Below, piece after piece: positions 31,439 to 42,643 of a stretch of 64,000 bases of DNA. The DNA comes from Prorocentrum cordatum (lineage: Eukaryota; Sar; Dinophyceae; Prorocentrales; Prorocentraceae): positions 497,501-561,500 of the forward strand of contig CAUYUJ010020727.1 of NCBI GenBank assembly GCA_963575745.1, written 5' to 3'. How positions within the stretch are numbered: position 1 is the first letter of the stretch; each line of letters begins with the position of its first letter. The notes beneath the pieces were generated by a model that saw only the letters and a program-made list of their open reading frames with translations, did not search any database and had not been told where the DNA came from. Made by a program: the position numbers and the translations under genes.

Positions 31439-32206
31439 TTGGGATATGCCGGGTCCAACTACAGAGCGGCGGGGAGGAGGCACACGAATTTGCCACATCG
31501 AGGTCTCTTGCCTTCGCGAGTAGATGTATCCAGCACCGTAGTGGTCTTCATGTTTGGGGGAATGGACAGACGATGGATTTTCTCCCCTCCCTTGACACCC
31601 ATCCCATTTCTTTTTTCTGCCATCAAACACTTCAGAGCCCACTGTTTCAAGAGCAAGCTCCTGGATTCAGGGGATCCCACCTTAATCGTTCAATGGGATC
31701 AGAGGCTCAATTCCGAAACACTGGATCGTCCAATTTCTGACCTTGGGTCGGAAACTCAGGAGATGATTAATGTCGGGTCAATCTCTGAACTTGCTTTTGG
31801 TCCGTTCATCTCCCGACGTTTCTGGGGCGCCATCTATCTATCCGGCGCGTGCCAGAGAACGTCTCGCCTTCGACGCATCTCACCTTCGGCGGAAGCTGGT
31901 AGAAGCCGGCGGAAGCCAAATGATGGCAGGTCCGCCGACAGAAGCCAGCGGACAGCCGGCGCCAATTTTCAAGGATCCAGGATCTCCAGGGTCAGTCGCC
32001 TATCTGTCCACCTCCCGTCCCCGCGAGGTCCGAGCGAGCAGCAGTGGGGCCCTGGCGCTGCGTCCGCGCCGCAGCAGCCCTGGTCGCAGCCATCCGGGGG
32101 CCAGCCACAGACGCCGGTCTACTCCGTGGGAGAGCGCTCCGCTCAGCTGCGCCCAGCTCCACCCACGGCGGGGCCCTTGTGGTCCTCTGGGGACGGCGGA
32201 CCCTGA
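31439..32206 (+). CDS. Unrecognised ORF (255 aa)
   Basis: An ORF without a recognised domain. The first ~130 residues (for example FFCHQTLQSP-type alternative frames aside, IVQWDQRLNSETLDRPISDL in this frame) look more protein-like than the Pro/Gln/Ser-rich tail (GPGAASAPQQPWSQPSGGQP). It runs to the start of the GAT array. No neighbouring gene supports a role. It could be chance in non-repetitive GC-rich DNA. Confidence 0.25.
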   Translation: MGYAGSNYRAAGRRHTNLPHRGLLPSRVDVSSTVVVFMFGGMDRRWIFSPPLTPIPFLFSAIKHFRAHCFKSKLLDSGDPTLIVQWDQRLNSETLDRPISDLGSETQEMINVGSISELAFGPFISRRFWGAIYLSGACQRTSRLRRISPSAEAGRSRRKPNDGRSADRSQRTAGANFQGSRISRVSRLSVHLPSPRGPSEQQWGPGAASAPQQPWSQPSGGQPQTPVYSVGERSAQLRPAPPTAGPLWSSGDGGP

Positions 32207-32224
32207 TGACTATAGTGATGATGG

Positions 32225-32256
<32 letters not shown>

Positions 32257-33125
32257 CTGATGCTGATGCTGATGCTGATGCTGATGCTGATGCTGGTGCT
32301 GATGCTGATGCTGCTGATGATGATGCTGATGATGATGCTGATGCTGATGCTGCTGATGATGATAATTGATGATGATGGCCAGGAGGAGGATGACGAGGAT
32401 GACGAAGATGATGAGGATGCTGATAATGACGATGATGGTGGTGATGATGATTGTGATGATGATAATGATGCTGATGAGGATGATGGTGTTGATGATGAAG
32501 ATGATGGTGATGATGACGGTGGTGGTGATGATTATGGTGATGGTAATGATGATGTTGATGATGAAGATGATGGTGATGATGACGGTGGTGGTGACGAGGA
32601 TGATGATGATGGTGATGATGGTGATGATGTCGATGATGGTTACGGTGATGATTGTGATAAGATGATGATGTTGTTGCTGATGATGATGATGATAATGGTG
32701 ATGACGATGATGATTATGATGACAATGATGCTGCTGATTATGATGATACTATATGATACTGATGCTGCAAATGGTCATGATGATGATGGTGGTGGTGATG
32801 ATGATGTCGATGGTGATGATGATATTGATGATGATGATGGTGATGATGCTGTTGAGGATGATGGTGATGATGAGGAGGATGATGATGATGTTGATGATGA
32901 TGGGTGATGATGAGGAAGATGAGGAGGAGGAGGCGGATGACGAGGAGGATGATGATGGCGATGATGAGGATGATGATGATGATTATGATGATGATGATGC
33001 TGATGATGATGCTGATGATGGTGAGTGTGATGGTGATGGTGATGATGTTGATGATGATGGTGATGGTGGTTGTGGTGATGATGATGGTGGTGATGATGAT
33101 GATGGTGATGATGGTGGTGGTGACG

Positions 33126-33167
<42 letters not shown>

Positions 33168-34218
33168 ATGATGGTCATGATGGTGGTGATGATGTCGATG
33201 CTGGTTACGGTGATGATTGGTGATGACGATGGTGATGGCGATGATGGGGATGGTGATGCTGATGACGATGATTCTGCAGATGATGATGAGAATGATGCTG
33301 CGAATGGTTATTATGATGGTGATGATGCTGGTGGTGATGCTGATGATGTCGATGATGATGATGATCTTGTTGATGATGATTGCGACGTGATGATGAGGAT
33401 GCTGATGGTGATGATGCTGGTGATGATTTATGATGATGATGGTGATGATGATGAGGAGGAGGAGGATGACGAGAATGACGAGAATGACGATGATGACGAT
33501 GACGATGATGATGACGATGGTGATGCTGATTATGATGATGATGATGGTGATGATGATGATGCTGGTGATGATGATGATGATGATGGTGAGTGTGGTAGTG
33601 ATGGTGATGAGGTTGATGATGATGATGATGATGATGGTGGCGGTGTTGATGATGATGATGATTGTGGTGATAATGCTGATGACGATGATGCTGGTGATGA
33701 TCATGATGGTGGTGACGGCGATGGTGATGATAGTGGTGCTGATGGTGATGATGATGTCGACGGTTGTGGGCGTGATGACGGTGATGATGGTGATGACGAT
33801 GCTGGTGCTGCTGCTGATGATGGTGGTGATGCCGATGATGTTGCTGATCTCGATGCTGCTGCTGATGATGATGGTAATGATGCTGCTAATGCTCATGATG
33901 ATGATGGTGATGATGGTGGTGGTGATGATGATAGTGATATCGATGACGATGGTGATGATGATGTTGTGGATGATTATGGTGAGGATGAGCTATGAACCTG
34001 AGGATGATGATGCTCATGATGATGCTGATGGTTGATGATGATGGTGACGAGGAGGAGGAGGAGTAGGAGCAGGAGGACGAGGATGACGAGGATGACGAGG
34101 ATGATGATGATAATGACGATGCTGATGCTGATGATGATGGTGGTGCTGATGGTGCTGCTGATGCCGCTGATGATGATGGTGATGATGGTGAGTGTGATTG
34201 TGATTGTGATAATGTTGA

Positions 34219-34250
<32 letters not shown>

Positions 34251-35559
34251 AGTGTGATGGTGAGTGTGAGGATGTTGATGATGATGATGGTGATGATGAT
34301 GGTGGTGGTGACGAGGATGATGATGCTGATGATGTTGATGATGATGTCGATGATGGTTATGGTGATGTTGGTGATGACGATGATGATCCTGCTGCGGGTG
34401 GTGATGATGGTGTCGATGCTGATGCTGTTGTCGATGCTGCTGCCGCTGATGAGGACGATGATAATCATGCTGTTAATGGTCATGATGGTGACTGTGGTGA
34501 TGGTGGTGTTGATGATGATGAGGGTGATGATGATGCTGCTGATGATGCTGATGATTGGTGGTGACGATGATGATGGGGAGGCGGAGGAAGAGGAAGATGA
34601 TGAGGATGACGAGGTGAGGAGGTTGATGATGACGATGATGATTGTGATGTTGATTATGATGATGCTGATGATGATGGTGGGTGTGATGGTGAGTGTGATG
34701 GTGATGGTGATGGTGTTGATGATGATGATGATGGTGGTGGCGATGATGACGATGGTGATGATGACGATGGTGATGCTGATGACTGTGATGTTGCTGACGA
34801 TGATGATAATGTTGCTGGTCATGGTCTTGTTGATGATGGTGGTGGTGATGATGATGATGTCGATGATGCTGATGCTGCTGATGATGCTGATTGTAAGGAT
34901 GGTTGGGATGGTGATGAGTATGATGCTGCTGCTGATGATGGTGATGATGAGGAGGAGGAGGAGCATGACAGGATTACGAGGATGACGAGGTAATGATGAT
35001 GATGACGATGGTGATGATGGTGATGATGATGTTGATGATGATGGTGATGAAGGTGAGTGTGATGGTGAGTGTGATTATGTTGGTGATGATTTTGGTGATG
35101 ATGATGATGATGGTGATGATGATGGTGGTGGTGACGAGGATGATGATGACGGTGATGATGGTGATGAGGATGTCGATGATGTTGATGATGATGGTGGTGA
35201 TGACGATGATGATGGTGCTGTTGACGTTGATGATGATGACGATGATTCTGCTAATGACGATGATGCTGCTGATGATGATAATGATGCTGCTAACGGTCAG
35301 GAGGATGATGGTGATTATGGTGGTGATGCTGATGTTGATGATGATGGTGATGCTGATGATGGTTGGTGATGATGGTGATGGCGAGGAGGAGGATAACGAG
35401 GATGACGCTGATGACGAGAATGATGAAGATGATGATGACGATGATGATGCTGGTGATGATGAGTATGATGATGCTGATGTTTATGATGATTATGATGATG
35501 GTGATGATGCTGCTGATGATGATGATGGGTGAGTGTGATGGTGTGTGTGATAGTGCGGG

Positions 35560-35591
<32 letters not shown>

Positions 35592-35610
35592 GTGATGATG
35601 CTGATGATGT

Positions 35611-35659
<49 letters not shown>

Positions 35660-35675
35660 AGTGATGGTGGTGAGT
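32206..35675. repeat. GAT array with ~530-bp higher-order order
   Basis: About 3.47 kb of GAT triplets with GGT, GCT, GAC and GAG variants. GAG-rich marks (GGAGGAGGATGACGAGGATG type) start near 32381, 32921, 33454, 34050, 34577, 34950 and 35383. From the second mark onward each is followed 100-146 bp later by GTGAGTGTGA-type marks near 33021, 33586, 34188, 34689, 35053 and 35529. Poly-Asp, poly-Met, poly-His and poly-Ile frames are repeat artefacts. Confidence 0.93.
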
Positions 35676-36024
35676 GGACATTTCTTCGCGAGTCGGACAA
35701 AAGTTTGGCCGCTCGCCTGGGCACGATTTCCCGGTTCGCCAAGGCTAATTTCTTCGTTTGGGACATGATCTGTCCCGCTCGCCTGCCGAAATTTCTTTTT
35801 CCGACCGAACAAAGTATCCGCCCGCCCGTCGACCCACACCGCTCCCGTGATAGAGACGAAGCTACGAGTGTCTTGGACGCGGTCTCAACCGAAAAATGGA
35901 GACCCCTAGAGCACTGAGAAGCACATGCTTTTTCAATCAGTTTGGCCTTCTGGGCCCTGGGACCCCTTGTTCTCACCCCCTGCACCTCTCCACACTCCTC
36001 CCCCTCCTCCTCCTCCTCCTCCTC
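35676..36024. other. Single-copy spacer, no gene recognised
   Basis: Unique sequence between the GAT array and the second inverted-repeat element. No domain seen. It ends in a short TCC tract (about 35995-36024). Confidence 0.6.
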
Positions 36025-36056
36025 CTCGAGAACGGGGGATTGTGGAGTCCCTGTGG
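36025..36056 (+). repeat. Left terminal inverted repeat, copy 2
   Basis: CTCGAGAACGGGGGATTGTG followed by GAGTCCCTGTGG. The reverse complement occurs at 39398-39429 with two mismatches. Confidence 0.88.
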
Positions 36057-36220
36057 TTCCAAAGCGCGCGCGCGAGGCTTTCGCGCTGAGTTCGCGACTG
36101 TTTCTGTGCAAACTCTGCTCTGTGTCGTCGTCCTCCTCCTCCTCCTCCTCCTCCTCCTCCGCCTCCTCCTCCTCCCCCTCCTCCTCCTCCTCCTCACTCT
36201 CCCCCTCCTACCTCTCTGCC

Positions 36221-36300
36221 TTTTTTCTCCTGGCGTCCCCCCCCCCAGACAAAAAAAAAATCTGGGGGGGGAGGGGGGACGCCAGGAGAAAAAAAAAAAG
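36221..36300. repeat. Near-perfect palindrome with C-run/G-run stem
   Basis: TTTTTTCTCCTGGCGTCCCC and a C-run ending CAGA, an A10 loop, then TCTGGGGGGGGAGGGGGGAC and GCCAGGAGAAAAAA. The arms can pair over about 28 bp. The equivalent position in copy 1 (5031-5110) is a degraded version. Confidence 0.85.
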
Positions 36301-36494
36301 GAATGCGACGTGGCCACATCTGCCCTCCCCCTAGAAGGATTCCTATTGAACGCCCCCATAAGAAGGATTCACAGCGAAATCCTCGACAGAAGGGTTCCTA
36401 TCGAAACCCTTCACTGAATGATTCCTACTGAGATCCTCCACATGTGGATTCCTACTGAAACCCTCCACTGGATGATTCCTACTGAAATCCTCGG

Positions 36495-39296
36495 CTGGCA
36501 CTGGCAATGGCAATGGCAATGGCAATGGTAATGGTAGTGGTAATGGTAATGGTAATGACAGTGGTAATGGTAATGGTACTGGTAATGGTTACGGTAATGA
36601 TAGTGGTAACGGGGTTAGCGAGGCAATGACAATGGCAATGGCAACAGTAATGCTAATGGTAATGGCAATGGCAATGGGAATGGCAATGACAATGGCAATG
36701 GCAATGGTAATGGCCATGGCAATGGTAATGGTAATGGTAAGGGTAAAGGTAAAGGTAGAGGTAAAGGTAATGGTAATGGTAATGGTAATGGCAATGGCAA
36801 TGGCAGTGGTAATGGTAATGGTAATGGGAATGGGAGTGGGAATGGGAACGGGAACGGGAATGGAAATGATAGTGGTAGTGGTAATGGTAATGGCACTGGT
36901 AATGGTAATGGTAATGGTAATGGTAAGGGAAATGGTAATGGTATTGGGAATGGGAATGGGAATGAGAATGGGAATTCTAATGGTAATGGCAGCGGTACTG
37001 GTACTTGTAATGGTAATGGTAATGGGAATGGGAATGGGAATGGAAATGGTATTGGTGGTAGTGGCGAATGGCAATGGCAATGGTAATTACAGAGGTAATG
37101 GTACTGGTAATGGTAACGGTAATGGTACTGGTAACGGGGTAGCGATTGGCAATGACAATGACATTGGCAACGGTAATGGTAATGGCAATGGCAATGGGAT
37201 TGGCAATGGCAATGACAATGATAATGGCCATGGCAATGGCAACGGCAATGGTAAGTGGAATGGTAATGGCAATGGTAGTGGGAATGGGAACGGGAATGGG
37301 AATGGGAATGGGAATGGGAACGGGAACGGGAATGGAAATGGTAGTGGTAGTGGTAACGGAAATGGGAATGATAAGGGTAAGGGTAAGGGTAAAGGTAAAG
37401 GTAGAGGTAAAGGTGATGGTAATGGTGATGGTAATGGTAATGGAAATGATAATGGTAATTGTAATGGTAATCATGATGGTCATGGGAATGGGAATGGCAA
37501 TGTAAATGGTACTGGCAATGGTAATGGTAGTGGCTAATGACAATGGCAATGGCAATGCGACTGGTAATGGTAATGACAGAGGTAATGGTAATGGTACTGA
37601 TAATGGTACCGGTATTGGTAGTGGTAACGGGGTAGCGACTGGCAATGGCAATGACAATGACAATGGCAACGGTAATGGTAATGGCAATGGCAATGGCAAT
37701 AGGAATGGCAATGGCAATGGCAACGGCCATGGCAATGGCAATGGCAATGGTAATGGTAATGTGAATGGGAATGGGAACGGGAATGGGAATGTGAATGGGA
37801 ATGGGAATGGGAACGGGAATGGCAATGGCAGTGGTAGTGGTAACGGAAATGGGAATGGTAAGGGTAAGGGTAAGGGTAAAGGTCAAGCTAGCCAGCTCGA
37901 GCGAGTCAAGCATGGCATGCCCATTCCCACCCGCCCTCCCACAACATAAGAAACAGTGATGGCACAACTGGGGGTTGCGCGGGCATTTCAGTGCGAGTGG
38001 AGGATACCCCAGGACACCGCATTGACGTCCGCGCGGGATGTGCGCCGCGTCCCATTCCCGCCGCGAATTTCGCAACGTCGCCGACAAGATTGGCCATGTT
38101 GAAAGGAACAACGGTAAAGGTAAAGGTAGAGGTAAAGGTAATGGTAATGGTAATGACAATGGCAGTTGTAATGGTAATGGTAATGGTAATGGTATTGGGA
38201 AAGGGAATGCGAATCCGAATGGTAATGGTACTGGCAATGGTAATGGTAGTGGCAAATGGCAATGGCAATGGCAATGGTAATGGTAATGGTAATGGTAATG
38301 GTAACGGTAGTGGCGAATGGCAATGGTAATGGTAGTGGCGAATGGCAATGGCAATGGCAATGGTAATGGTAATGGCAATGACAGTGGTAATGGTAATGGT
38401 ACTGGGAATGGTAATGGTGACGGTAACGGTAATGGTAATGGTTATGGCAATGGTAACGGGGTAGCGACTGGCAATGGCAATGACAACGGCGATGGCAATG
38501 GTAATGGTAATGGTAATGGCAATGGCAATGGCAATGGGAATGGCAACGGCACTGGCAATGGCAATAGCAATGGCCATGGCAATGGTAATGGTCATTGGTC
38601 ATGGTAATGGTAATGGTAATGGCAATGGGGATGGGGATGGGACTGGGAATGGGAATCGTAGTGGCAATTGGAACGGGAACGGGAATGGAAATGGTAGTGG
38701 TAGTGGTAATGATAATGGCAATGGTAATGGTAATGGTAATGGAAATAGCACTGGTAATGGTAATGGTAATGGCAAGGGTGATGGGAATGGGGATTGTAAT
38801 GGTGATGGCAGCGGTAATGGTAATGGTAAAGGTAATGGTAATGGTAATGGCAATGGTGTTGGTAATGCTAATGGCAATGGCAATGGTAATGGTAATGGTA
38901 ATGGTAACGGGTCGGCGACTGGCAATGGCAATACAATGGCCATGGCAACGGCACTGGTAATGGCAATGGGAATGGCAGTGGCAATGACAATGGCAATTGT
39001 AATGGCCATGATAATGGTAAAGGTAAAGGTAAAGATAAAGGTAATGGTAATGGCAATGGCAATGGTAATGGTAATACAATGGCAATGGCACCGGCACTGG
39101 TAATGGCAATGGCAATGGGAATGGCAATGGCAATGACAATGGCAATTGTAATGGCCATGGGAATGGTAATGGTAAAGGTAAAAGTACAGATAAAGGTAAT
39201 GGTAATGGTAATGTGAATGGGAATGGGAAGGGGGATGGGAATTGTAATGGTAATGGTATTGGGAATGTGAATGGGAATGGGAATGGGAGTGGGAGA
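36495..39296. repeat. Hexamer satellite of element copy 2
   Basis: GGTAAT/GGCAAT/GGGAAT hexamers. The 20-bp punctuation GGTAACGGGGTAGCGACTGG or a variant starts at 36605, 37130, 37623, 38452 and 38903 (spacings 525, 493, 829, 451). It is interrupted by unique DNA at about 37886-38110. Confidence 0.93.
37886..38110. other. Unique ~225-bp insert in the hexamer satellite
   Basis: Non-repetitive DNA begins after GGGTAAAGGT and ends before GGTAAAGGTAAAGG, so the same variant repeat lies on both sides. No ORF or terminal repeat was recognised. It could be a captured fragment or a short retroposed insert. Confidence 0.6.
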
Positions 39297-39397
39297 GATT
39301 GAGAGAGAGAGAGATAGAGAGAAAAAAAAAGCGAGAGAGGAAATATCAGAATAATGATGAGGAGCAACGTGAAAGATCGTAAACAATCGTCTGAAAC

Positions 39398-39429
39398 CCA
39401 CAGGGACTCCACAATCCCCCGGCCTCGAG
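39398..39429 (-). repeat. Right terminal inverted repeat, copy 2
   Basis: CCACAGGGACTCCACAATCC followed by CCCGGCCTCGAG, an inverted match to 36025-36056. Confidence 0.88.
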
Positions 39430-39540
39430 AACGCCTCCTCCTCCTCCTCCCCCTCCTCCTTTTTGTTTCACGTTGATCGGACTTGAGCTGAGCAGCTGTA
39501 GCGTTCTAGAAAAAATGCACACCCGACTCAACGCAAAGGC

Positions 39541-39617
39541 ACCTGGCGGGCGCCGCGAGAAATCCGAATGATAAGGCGGCGGCAATAATAGAAAAAAAGA
39601 GAGGGCGCCCGCCAGGT
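39541..39617. repeat. Perfect 14-bp inverted repeat
   Basis: ACCTGGCGGGCGCC (39541-39554) and its exact reverse complement (39604-39617) around a 49-nt spacer. It lies in an otherwise gene-less single-copy stretch (39430-40070). Confidence 0.85.
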
Positions 39618-40070
39618 ACGACAGCACGTACCTGAGTGTAAGAAGTCCCCATCACCTGAGTAGCAGCAGTGACAGTAAGACCCTAGGATTCACTGGCACG
39701 TGCTGCCCAAGTTTCGTGCAGGAAAACAGAAGGAGGCAGTGCAGCGTAAGCAATTCTTGGGCTGCTACCCCTTATGCAGATAAAGCCGCTTACTAGGCAA
39801 AGTGTGGTCCTACCGTGCTGGCTCCTGAGATGCAAAAGAAAGAAGGTGAGCTGTATGCGACTGGACACGGTGAAATCAGGACTAAAATTAATGCGTGACT
39901 CCTTGAGCTCCAGATTGGAAGCAGCATGCACCCTTGAAGGACACCATAACACCTGCAAGCCCGAGTTGTAGGTACAAGCTGCTTAATGTAAGAGTATGCC
40001 ACTGCTGAGGCTGGCCTGTGAGGCTGGGCCAGGGGGGATGTTAAGCCTGCAACGAATATGGTAAGGCTAA
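39618..40070. other. Single-copy, lower-GC stretch without recognised gene
   Basis: Less GC-rich than its surroundings and without simple repeats. Reading frames are short on both strands and no domain was recognised. Confidence 0.5.
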
Positions 40071-40079
40071 GTGTGGCAT

Positions 40080-40385
40080 CCCTTCTCCTCCTCCTCCTCC
40101 TCCTCCTCCTCCTCCTCCCCTCCCCTCCTCCTCCTCTCCTCCCTCCCCTCTTCCCTCCTCCTCCTCCTCCTCCTCCTCCCTCTCCTTCTCCTCCTCCTCC
40201 TCCTCCTCCTCCTCCTCTTTCTCCTCCTCCACCTCCCTGTCCTCCTCCTCCTCTTCATTCTCCCACTCCTCCTCTTCCTCCTCCTCCTCCCATTTCCCTG
40301 CCCACTCTCCTCCTCCTTCTCCTCCTTCTCCTTCTCCTTCGCCTTCTCCTCTCCCTCCTCATCCTCCTCTGCCACTTTTCCCCCC
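40080..40385. repeat. TCC pyrimidine tract
   Basis: (TCC)n and (TTC/TCC) variants over about 300 bp. Poly-Ser, poly-Leu and poly-Pro frames are artefacts. Confidence 0.9.
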
Positions 40386-40569
40386 CTGGTGTGAGGATAT
40401 ATAGAGGCCCTTCCAGTGCAGCTATTATGTCCATCAAGTGCAACCCGAATTTGAAAGACCAGCTTTATGTTGCGCGCATTTAAGAGAACTCTCCCCCTCC
40501 TTCCTCTCCCACCTTCCGATCCCCGCCCCCGTCCTCGCCTCCTCCCCGTCTTGCCTTCCTCCATGCCCT

Positions 40570-40781
40570 TTCTGCCGCCGTCGCCGCCGCCACCGTCGTG
40601 GTTGTGGTCGTGGTTGTGGTTGTGGTCGTCGTCGTCATCGTCGTCGCCGTCGTCCTCGTACTCGTCATCGCGTCGTCGTCGTCGACGTCATCCTCGTCGT
40701 CGTTGTTGTCGTCGTCGTCATCGTCGTCATCGTTGTCGTCGTTTCCGTCGTCGTCATCGCCGTCGCCGCCGCCGCCGCCGT

Positions 40782-40813
<32 letters not shown>

Positions 40814-40897
40814 TCTTCGTCGTTATCGTCGTCTTCGTCGGTGTCGTCATCGCCGGTGCCTCCTTTCTGTGCCATCCTCCCCCCGTCGCAGCCGTCT

Positions 40898-40928
<31 letters not shown>

Positions 40929-40933
40929 TGCTG

Positions 40934-40974
<41 letters not shown>

Positions 40975-40980
40975 TCATCG
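40570..40980. repeat. GTC/GCC trinucleotide array
   Basis: GTCGTC with GCCGCC and TCATCG variants. Long open frames on both strands (poly-Val, poly-Ser, poly-Arg, poly-Asp) result from the repeat. Confidence 0.9.
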
Positions 40981-42640
40981 GTCGGCCGATGCCCTGCGGA
41001 CCGAGGTCCTTCGGCACATTCAGTGGCCCGGGCGGAGACGCGGGCGCGAGAAGGACCGCTGCTCGCCTCCACCTCCACTTCCCGCCCATCTCCGCCTCCT
41101 GCCTCTCCGCCTCCCCCGTTCCCCCCCTGCACCGCCCCTCTTTCGCTTCCCCCTCCTCCTGCCTCCTTCTTGTTTTGGCCTTCTCCTCGTCCTTCTTCTG
41201 TTTTGGCCTCCTCCTCATCCTTCTTCTTGTTTGGCCTCCTCGTCCTTCTTCTCCTCGTCCTCCTCCCTCTGGTTTGGCCTTCGGGCAGGCCCCTCGTCGC
41301 CACGGCGGGACGCGATTCGAGAACTGGGCCAGCACGGAACCAGGGAGGGGGCGGTGGACCGGTTTAGAGCAGATTTTGGTTGGGGACCTTGTCTGGGCGT
41401 CGCGGAGAGATTCGGCGGCCAGCGAGGGGGGGAAGTGAGAAGGCCTTCTCAGAAGGGTCGGAAGCCCCCCGGCTTTCTGAGAAGTTTTCGAAGCCTTCCC
41501 CGAAGACATGAACAACCTCTCAGAAGGCGCGAGGGCTTCTGAGAAGTCCCGCCGCCTTCTGAGAAGGCCTCCTCCTTCTCAATTCCCCCCTTGCACGCTG
41601 CCGAGAGATGACGGCGGGCGTTCTCGCTCCGTGTCGGGGTCTGGGACCCACGGAGTTCGATGCCGCTTGAAAATCTGCGGGTTCGAGAGCTCTGGTAGCG
41701 TTGTGTCACAACGTGGGGCTTTCTTACTGACGACGACGGACTCCCGGGGATCCAACCATGGTCGATGCTCCCAGGACCTATTCTGGTGGGGAGCCAGGGC
41801 TGAATATTACAGGGATGGGAGGAACTTGCGCTCAGGAGGTGGAACAGAAGGACGTGTTGCGCTACGGCCACTGTTCGCCAAACAAGGTGGAGAGGAGGAG
41901 GAGGAGGAGGAGGAGGAGGAGGAGGAACACCAGAGTAAGCTCAATATGTGCCAACGACGCTGCAATACACCCTCCCGTCTCAAGCTCCCTCCTCACAACT
42001 CCCTGTCAGCCTTCCGCGTCATTGCAAGAAACGCCCCCTGGAAAGGCCAGCACTGTACGGGCCGATCGTTCAGCCGAGCTTCTCGTTTTGGAAAGGAGTT
42101 ACCTTGCATCAATGCAGAGGGGACGAAGGGATGCGAACAGGTGCGATAATACAGTTTAGCGAGGTGTTCAGCGAGATCCCCGTTTTGTTCAAAAAGGACC
42201 GCACCCATCTGTGCATGTGCTGCACAATGCTACGCTTATGGTCGTAGATTTCGAGGAAGACTCAAGCGAGAGCCACACAAGAACCGCCCTTCATCCGTGC
42301 AGCTGTGGCATATTCAAGTTTCGGGCATGTAAGTTCAATGAGGTACTATGCGAAAGCCAGGTTTTGAACATAACACGTACCCACTCCTTTAGCTCTTGCA
42401 CAAGTTAAGGCGAATGAGGGCGGTGCAAGGATAATAATCTTTGGTTGGGAACCACCTTAGCAATATTTGAAGCGCTGTAAGCTTCTAAGACGACTGAAAG
42501 CGTAGGCTCAAGATCGGCTCAATGGTGGCGGCGACATGTGATGACGGCGACAAAACGAAACTCAGTCAGCGTCCACAGGGCTGCCTACACGGAAGCGCGG
42601 TGGACGGAGCAAGCGGTCTTCACAAACATCTTCGGCTAAG
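40981..42640. other. No gene recognised; pyrimidine tract and CTTCTNAGAAG palindromes
   Basis: Pyrimidine-rich DNA (about 41065-41280) is followed by a cluster of CTTCTGAGAAG/CTTCTCAGAAG palindromes at 41438-41580 and a short GGA run at 41890-41930. Otherwise it is single-copy sequence without recognised domains. Confidence 0.55.
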
Positions 42641-42643
42641 CAG

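Larger units (their letters stand above)
36025..39429. mobile_element. Inverted-repeat, hexamer-satellite element, copy 2
   Basis: Terminal inverted repeats at 36025-36056 and 39398-39429 match over 32 bp with two differences. Between them, in order, are a TCC tract, a palindrome (36221-36300), the conserved segment GGAATGCGACGTGGCCACAT, six 28-bp repeats (36336-36494), a punctuated hexamer array (36495-39296), a GA-rich piece and the block GATGAGGAGCAACGTGAAAG leading into the right end. TCC tracts flank both sides on the same strand. There is no transposase-like ORF, so it is probably non-autonomous. Confidence 0.75.

Noticed and set aside
40438-41542. Overlapping 300-aa ORFs with poly-Val, poly-Ser and poly-Arg
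   Set aside because: They are the GTC/GCC array and pyrimidine tract read in three frames.
41438-41580. Heat-shock element array
   Set aside because: The TTC/GAA units are spaced by three bases rather than the two required by the canonical element.
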